This document shows, piece by piece, positions 56,416 to 64,000 of a stretch of DNA of 64,000 bases. Below the pieces are notes generated by a model that worked only from the letters and a program-made list of their open reading frames with translations, made no database searches and was not told the origin of the DNA. Positions within the stretch are counted from its first letter, which is position 1. Each line of letters begins with the position of its first letter. Position numbers and translations under genes: made by a program. The stretch is taken from contig JAODAQ010000044.1 of assembly GCA_025463515.1 (NCBI GenBank), forward strand, positions 55,470 through 119,469, read 5' to 3'. The DNA comes from Rhodoglobus sp. GTDB lineage: Bacteria; Actinomycetota; Actinomycetes; Actinomycetales; Microbacteriaceae.

Positions 56416-58020
56416 ATGCGCGACTTCGACCTGCGCGCCTGGTTCGAGAACCTGGCACGGCTGTGGCGCTCGTCGCTGCAGCTGCGCACGGTGGCCATCA
56501 CCGTCCTGCTGTCGGGAGTCGCGGTCGGGATCATCGGCGGCTACATGTCGTTCGCGGTCGGCACCAACCTGTTCGACCTGCGCCGCTCGCAGCTCGAGAC
56601 CACGTCCGCGGGCGCGACCCTCGCCGGGCAGAGCTTCTTCGAGCAGGCGGCGGAGCAGGTCGGGATCGAGGACATCGACGCGACGACCACGGACGCGCTC
56701 CGCGTCATCCTGAGCACGGCGACGAGCACCGGCACCACCCAGCTCGCGCTGCTGCGCTCGCCGGGCCAGGACGGCCGGCCCATCACGCCGGACAAGTACT
56801 TCGGGTTCAACACCCGCGACCTCGTGACCGACGAGCTGCGCGAGGCCGTGCAGGACTCGAAGGAGCCGCGCACGCACTCCCAGCCCGTGTCCGTGCCGCA
56901 GGAGGACGGCACCGTGCACCCGGGGGTCGCCGTCGGCTCGATGCTGGAGATCGGCGGGCAGCGCTACGAGCTCTACCTCGTCTACGACACCGTCGACCTG
57001 GAGCAGGCACTCGGCTTCGTGCAGCAGACCCTCGTGCTGGGCGGCCTCTCCCTCGTGCTGCTCATCGCCGCGGTCGCGGCGCTCGTCGTGCGGCTCGTCG
57101 TCGGGCCGGTGCAGGTCGCGGCGGAGACGAGCGAGAAGCTCGCGGCCGGGCAGCTCGAGGTGCGCATCCCCGTCAAGGGCGACGACGTGATCGCGACCCT
57201 CGCGCGCTCCTTCAACGGCATGGCGGCCTCGCTGCAGAACCAGATCACGCGCCTTGCGGCGCTATCGCAGGTGCAGCAGCGCTTCGTCTCCGACGTGTCG
57301 CACGAGCTCCGCACCCCCCTCACCACCATCCGGCTCGCGGGCGACGTGCTGTACGACCAGCGCGAGAGCTTCCCGCCGTCGACCGCGCGCACCGCCGAGC
57401 TGCTGCACACCCAGGTGGAGCGCTTCGAGCTGCTGCTGGCCGACCTGCTCGAGATGAGCCGCTACGACGCCGGCGCCGTCGACATGGAGACCGAGCCGAC
57501 CAACCTCGTCCGGCTCGTCGAGGACGCGATCGAGGGCGTCACGACGCTCGCGGAGTCGAAGGGCTCCCAGCTGCGGCTCGTCGCGCCGGGCGGGTACTTC
57601 GAGGCGGAGGTGGACAGCCGCCGCATCCGCCGCATTCTTCAGAACCTGCTGGGCAACGCCATCGACCACGGCGAGGGGAAGCCGATCGTCGTGTACGTGG
57701 ACAGCGACACGGCCGGGGTCGCGATCGCGGTGCGGGACTACGGGGTGGGGATGACCCCTGCCGCCATGGACCGCGTCTTCGACAGGTTCTGGCGGGCCGA
57801 CCCGTCGCGCCAGCGGGTCACGGGCGGCACCGGACTCGGCCTCGCGATCTCCCTCGAGGACGCGGCGCTGCACGGCGGCTGGCTCGAGGTCTGGTCGGCG
57901 GAGGGGGAGGGCTCGTGCTTCCGGCTCACCCTGCCGCGCGTTCGCGGGGCCGTGCTCACGAAGTCGCCCCTCGACCTCCCGCCCGACGACGAGATCCCCC
58001 TGGAGGTGGACAGTGCGTAG
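56416..58020 (+). CDS. mtrB: Sensor histidine kinase MtrB
   Basis: A 534-residue kinase. Span 1 is at about 25-48, an extracytoplasmic sensor covers 49-200, span 2 is at about 203-226, and a HAMP domain follows. DVSHELRTPLTTIRLAGDVL carries the phospho-acceptor H296. The ATPase domain shows the N box LQNLLGNAIDHGE, G1 DYGVGMTP, F box FDRFWRADPSR and G2 GGTGLGLAIS. It phosphorylates MtrA. Its last eight bases overlap lpqB. Confidence 0.95.
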   Translation: MRDFDLRAWFENLARLWRSSLQLRTVAITVLLSGVAVGIIGGYMSFAVGTNLFDLRRSQLETTSAGATLAGQSFFEQAAEQVGIEDIDATTTDALRVILSTATSTGTTQLALLRSPGQDGRPITPDKYFGFNTRDLVTDELREAVQDSKEPRTHSQPVSVPQEDGTVHPGVAVGSMLEIGGQRYELYLVYDTVDLEQALGFVQQTLVLGGLSLVLLIAAVAALVVRLVVGPVQVAAETSEKLAAGQLEVRIPVKGDDVIATLARSFNGMAASLQNQITRLAALSQVQQRFVSDVSHELRTPLTTIRLAGDVLYDQRESFPPSTARTAELLHTQVERFELLLADLLEMSRYDAGAVDMETEPTNLVRLVEDAIEGVTTLAESKGSQLRLVAPGGYFEAEVDSRRIRRILQNLLGNAIDHGEGKPIVVYVDSDTAGVAIAVRDYGVGMTPAAMDRVFDRFWRADPSRQRVTGGTGLGLAISLEDAALHGGWLEVWSAEGEGSCFRLTLPRVRGAVLTKSPLDLPPDDEIPLEVDSA

Positions 58021-59671
58021 GCCTCTCGCCGCGGCGCTCGCCGCTGCCGTCGTGCTCGCCCTGGCCGGCTGCGTGGGCATCCCGACCTCGGGCGGGGTCA
58101 ACGACGGTGCGATCATCGACGGCCAGACCGCGCCGGAGTTCGTCGTGCTGCCCAACGACCCGATCCCGGGGTCCACCCAGCAGCAGATCCTCGCCGACTT
58201 CATGCAGGCGGTCAGCAGCCCGCAGAACGGGTACCAGGTGGCGAAGAAGTTCCTCACCGCGGAGCTGGCTGCCACGTGGAACCCCGACGCGAGTGCGATC
58301 ATCCGGACCCCCTCGGTCTCGGCGGAGAGCACCGGCCCCGACACCATGACCTACTCGTTCTCCAGCAAGGCGAGCGTCGACCCGACCGGGCAGTTCCAGG
58401 AGGCGCGCGACGCCTCGGCGCAGTCCCTGACGTTCGTGTTCGCCAAGGAGGACGGCGAGTGGCGCATCAGCCAGGCCGCCGACGGCATCGTGCTCTCCCA
58501 GTCGGGCTTCGACACCGCGTTCCGCAAGCAGGCGCTGTACTTCTTCGACCCGAGCTACGCCTACCTCGTGCCGGACGTCCGCTGGTTCCCCGCGCGCCAG
58601 ACCTCGTCCAGGCGCGTGGTGGAGGCGCTGCTGGCGGGCCCGGCGCCGTGGCTGCAGCAGGCAGTGACCACCGCGTTCCCCGACGCGACGACCGTCGGCG
58701 GAGTCACGGCAGAGCCCGACGGCGTCGTCGTGGACCTGAGCACCGAGGCGCTCTCCTCGGACGCGAGAGCGCGCGACCGGATGCGCCAGCAGCTCGTCGC
58801 GACCCTCGACAAGCCCAACGTCTCACTCACCGTGCGCGGGCTAGAGCTCGCCACGCCCGACGCAACCGGCGACCGCGCCGTGATCCCGAGCGTCGACCCG
58901 GCGGTTCTCGTGGGCGACGGCACGGCGTTCGGATTCGACGGCGGCAGCGGCATCACGGCGATCAAGGGCCTCTCCGACCAGGTGGTCACGGGCGGCGCCG
59001 TCGCTGCCGACCTCGCCTCCGACAAGCAGTCGGTCGCCTTCAGGGACGCCGCGGGCGCGGTCTACGTCGCGCTCGCCGGCGACAGCGAGGCGACCCTCAT
59101 CGACGGGCAGCCCGGCCATGCCGCGCCGGCCATCGACCCGTTCCGCTTCATCTGGTCCGCGCTGGCGGCGGATGCCTCGACGCTCACGACGTGGAAGGTC
59201 GACGGCAGCCCGCCGAACGCGATCTCGGGCCTGCCCGCCGACAACGCGATCGTGTCGATGGATGTCTCCCGCGACGGCGCCCGGCTGCTTCTGCTGCTCG
59301 CCACCCCGGTCGGCCCGCGCCTGATCGTCGCCGGCATCATCCGGCAGAACAATGTGCCGGTCGCCCTCGGCCAGCCCCTCGACCTCCCGGTCGGCACCGA
59401 GACGCCACTGGACGCGACCTGGGTCGACGACCGCACCGTCGCCACCGTCGCGGCCGACGCCGACGGCCACTCGATCGTCACCGCCTTCGAGATCGGCGGC
59501 CCGAGCATCTCCCTCGGGCGGGTGGACGGCGCGCACACGATCGCGGGCGGCGCGAGCGGCACGGACGGCCTGCGGGTGCTCACCGCCGACGGCGAGATCT
59601 GGCGCCCGCGCGGCAGCGAGGGCTGGGTCTCGACGGGCATCCGCGCGAGCTTCCTGGCCACCAAGCAGTAG
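58013..59671 (+). CDS. lpqB: Lipoprotein LpqB
   Basis: A 552-residue lipoprotein. LALAGC forms the lipobox with C20 as the acylated residue. Residues about 30-190 are the LpqB N-terminal domain, about 190-290 a GerMN domain (WFPARQTSSRRVVEALLAGP, then VVVDLSTEALSS), and the rest a beta-propeller with ISLGRVDGAHTIAGG. LpqB binds the sensor domain of MtrB and tunes the system. The GTG start sits inside mtrB behind GGAGGTGG. Confidence 0.95.
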   Translation: MRRPLAAALAAAVVLALAGCVGIPTSGGVNDGAIIDGQTAPEFVVLPNDPIPGSTQQQILADFMQAVSSPQNGYQVAKKFLTAELAATWNPDASAIIRTPSVSAESTGPDTMTYSFSSKASVDPTGQFQEARDASAQSLTFVFAKEDGEWRISQAADGIVLSQSGFDTAFRKQALYFFDPSYAYLVPDVRWFPARQTSSRRVVEALLAGPAPWLQQAVTTAFPDATTVGGVTAEPDGVVVDLSTEALSSDARARDRMRQQLVATLDKPNVSLTVRGLELATPDATGDRAVIPSVDPAVLVGDGTAFGFDGGSGITAIKGLSDQVVTGGAVAADLASDKQSVAFRDAAGAVYVALAGDSEATLIDGQPGHAAPAIDPFRFIWSALAADASTLTTWKVDGSPPNAISGLPADNAIVSMDVSRDGARLLLLLATPVGPRLIVAGIIRQNNVPVALGQPLDLPVGTETPLDATWVDDRTVATVAADADGHSIVTAFEIGGPSISLGRVDGAHTIAGGASGTDGLRVLTADGEIWRPRGSEGWVSTGIRASFLATKQ

Positions 59672-59731
59672 TTCTCCACAGCCCCGGCGCCGATCTCACT
59701 ACGCGCGCCACCGCTGCCGCACAGTGTGCTC

Positions 59732-60448
59732 ATGGGATTTCGGGATGCGCTGCTCGACGCCTGGGCGCTCGTCATGCCGGTCGAGTGCGCGGGCTGCGAG
59801 GGGCCTGACCGGGCGCTGTGCGGCGGGTGCTCGGGCAGCCTCGTCCCGCTGCCCACGCTGCGCGCGACGCCCGGTGGGCTGCCGGTGGTGACAGCCCTGC
59901 GCTACGAGGGCATCGTGCGCCGCGTCATCCTCGCGTTCAAGGAGCAGCAGCGAACGGATGCCGCGGCGCACCTCGCACCGGCCCTCGCCGCCGCGCTGCT
60001 CGCGACCGCCGACCAGCCGGGCCCCGTCGAGCTCGCCCCCGTGCCGACCAGCCGCGCTGCCTACCGCCGGCGGGGCTACGACCCCGTTCGGCTCGTGCTG
60101 CGCAAGGCCGGCCACCGGCCCGCCGGCGTGCTCCGCGTCGCCCGCCGCACGACCGCGCAGAAGTCGCTCTCCGCCGCCGAGCGCGCCGAGAACCTGCGTG
60201 GCGCGCTCGTCGCGCGGGGGTCGCTGGAGGGCCGGCGATTCACTCTCGTGGACGACATCCTGACCACCGGAGCGACCCTCGACGAAGCCGCGCGGGCCAT
60301 TTCGGAGGCCGGCGGCACGGTCGTCGGCGGGGCAACCATCGCGTTCACTCCGAGGTTGATCGCATTCCGTGACAAGCCCAGCAGGGAGGACTACGTTGGG
60401 GGAAAGGCGCACGATGACGGACCGCCTCCAACCGGGCGGCCGAGTTAG
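59732..60448 (+). CDS. ComF-like phosphoribosyltransferase
   Basis: A 238-residue protein. An N-terminal zinc-ribbon uses C19, C22, C30 and C33. The type I phosphoribosyltransferase domain has RRRGYDPVRLVLR, TAQKSLSAAERAENLRGAL and the PRPP loop FTLVDDILTTGATL. ComF relatives assist DNA uptake in competent bacteria; the role in actinomycetes is not known. The ATG at 59732 is preferred; a GTG lies two codons upstream. The order lpqB-comF-hpf-secA matches mycobacteria (Rv3244c-Rv3240c) except for a gene missing here. Confidence 0.9.
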   Translation: MGFRDALLDAWALVMPVECAGCEGPDRALCGGCSGSLVPLPTLRATPGGLPVVTALRYEGIVRRVILAFKEQQRTDAAAHLAPALAAALLATADQPGPVELAPVPTSRAAYRRRGYDPVRLVLRKAGHRPAGVLRVARRTTAQKSLSAAERAENLRGALVARGSLEGRRFTLVDDILTTGATLDEAARAISEAGGTVVGGATIAFTPRLIAFRDKPSREDYVGGKAHDDGPPPTGRPS

Positions 60449-60478
60449 CGCAAGCGCCGAGAGGGCTGGGAGGTCGCC

Positions 60479-61171
60479 GTGGAAATTACCGTCAGCGGAC
60501 GAAACCTGGGGGTCACGGACAGGTTCCGTGAGTACGCCATCGAGAAGGCCGAGAAGATAGACCATCTGGCCGAGAAGGCCATCGCCTTCGACATCAAGGT
60601 GTCGCGCCACCACGAGACCCGCGGGTCGAGCGGCGACGACCGTGTCGAGCTCACCCTCGTGGGCCCCGGGCCGCTCGTCCGTGCGGAGTCCTCGGGCTCC
60701 GACAAGTACGTCGCCTTTGACCTCGCCATCGCGAAGCTCGTCGAGCGCATGCGCCAGGCCAAGGACCGCAAGAAGGTGCACCGCGGCCAGCACCGCCCGG
60801 TGTCGCTGCGCGAGGCGTCGTCCGCCGGGTTCAGCGTCGTGGACATCACGCCCGCGAGCCCCGAGGTGCTCGCGAAGGCCCTGACCGGCGAGATCCCGGT
60901 GCAGTCGGGCGAGGGCGAGCAGACCGATGAGGATTACACGCCCGTCGTCATCCGGCGCAAGGTGTTCCCCACCTCGCACATGACCGTGGAGGACGCCCTC
61001 GACCACATGGAGCTCGTCGGGCACGACTTCTTCCTGTTCATCGACAGCGAAACCGACCGCCCGAGCGTCGTCTACCGGCGCAAAGGCTGGGACTACGGGG
61101 TCATCGCACTCGAGGATGAGGCTGGGGAACTGCCCAAAGTAGCCTCGAGGGGCCGCAGTAGAGGGCGGTAG
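60479..61171 (+). CDS. hpf: Long-form ribosome hibernation promoting factor
   Basis: A 230-residue protein. Residues 1-105 form the HPF/RaiA domain (MEITVSGRNLGVTDRFREYA, then KAEKIDHLAEKA) that sits in the decoding centre. Residues about 160-220 form the dimerising C-terminal domain (VVIRRKVFPTSHMTVEDALD, then HDFFLFIDSETDRPSVVYRR), which joins two ribosomes into inactive 100S particles in stationary phase. The GTG start has a GGGAGG ribosome site. It precedes secA by 69 bases. Confidence 0.95.
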   Translation: MEITVSGRNLGVTDRFREYAIEKAEKIDHLAEKAIAFDIKVSRHHETRGSSGDDRVELTLVGPGPLVRAESSGSDKYVAFDLAIAKLVERMRQAKDRKKVHRGQHRPVSLREASSAGFSVVDITPASPEVLAKALTGEIPVQSGEGEQTDEDYTPVVIRRKVFPTSHMTVEDALDHMELVGHDFFLFIDSETDRPSVVYRRKGWDYGVIALEDEAGELPKVASRGRSRGR

Positions 61172-61203
61172 TCCTGCCGCTGTTGGTACCATTACAGGTC
61201 GGT

Positions 61204-61223
61204 AACGGCCCTCATCGGCCGTT
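61204..61223 (+). other. Small hairpin in the hpf-secA gap
   Basis: AACGGCC and GGCCGTT (7-bp stem, 6-base loop) lie 18 bases before the secA GTG and just ahead of its GGAG ribosome site. It could be a weak terminator or a translational control element; nothing more can be said. Confidence 0.3.
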
Positions 61224-61240
61224 CCAGAACTGGAGTAATC

Positions 61241-64000
<2,760 letters not shown>

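Overview
The window is high-G+C DNA with dense, short-spaced genes, frequent GTG starts and 1-4 nt stop/start overlaps. The right half carries an unmistakable actinobacterial gene order: a WhiB regulator, an SAH hydrolase, MtrA-MtrB-LpqB, a ComF-like phosphoribosyltransferase, a long hibernation factor and SecA. Together with DUF3499, DUF5719 and many leaderless-type promoters this points to an actinomycete, most likely a member of the Microbacteriaceae. Family placement is inference; no rRNA or tRNA gene is present. No gene-free stretch longer than about 200 bases was found, and no IS element, phage gene or CRISPR array.

Bases 1-35.4 kb are an accessory surface-glycan region. It opens with the end of a sugar ketoisomerase gene, a methyltransferase and a glycosyltransferase. 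Two tandem paralogous fused ABC exporters and a nucleotide-sugar 6-dehydrogenase follow. All six steps of CMP-pseudaminic acid synthesis can be assigned, scattered over both strands: PseB, PseC and PseI (13.5-10.3 kb, minus), a PseH-like acetyltransferase (9.9 kb, plus), PseG (30.4 kb, plus) and PseF (32.1 kb, minus). Between them lie an aldo/keto reductase + SpsF-like nucleotidyltransferase + class III aminotransferase cassette, a 1090-residue secreted beta-propeller protein with Thr-Pro linkers, and a tandem-fused double GT-B protein. A GT-C-like membrane protein, an O-acyltransferase with SGNH domain and two tandem O-antigen-ligase-like proteins complete this stretch. An acyl-CoA dehydrogenase, ManA, Gmd, a GlxA-type regulator, a 33-codon membrane microprotein and GalE fill the right edge.

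Bases 36.4-45.4 kb hold the whiB block: WhiB, a 938-residue glycosyltransferase/membrane protein, DUF5719, a metallopeptidase-family protein, DUF3499, a HAD phosphomannomutase-like enzyme, an acyltransferase and SahH. From 45.5 to 55.6 kb lie RDD, SpoIIM-like, MoxR, DUF58, DUF4350, DUF4129 and a multi-spanning membrane protein. This envelope cluster is split by a regulator-MFS-aquaporin module. From 55.7 kb to the end run mtrA-mtrB-lpqB, comF-like, hpf and secA (cut by the window end).

Read together, the left half makes activated nonulosonic acid and other sugars, assembles, exports, polymerises and acylates a surface polymer. In Gram-positive actinomycetes pseudaminic acid is known in wall polymers (teichulosonic acids); that this locus makes such a polymer is an inference. 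The right half is envelope homeostasis, signalling and secretion.
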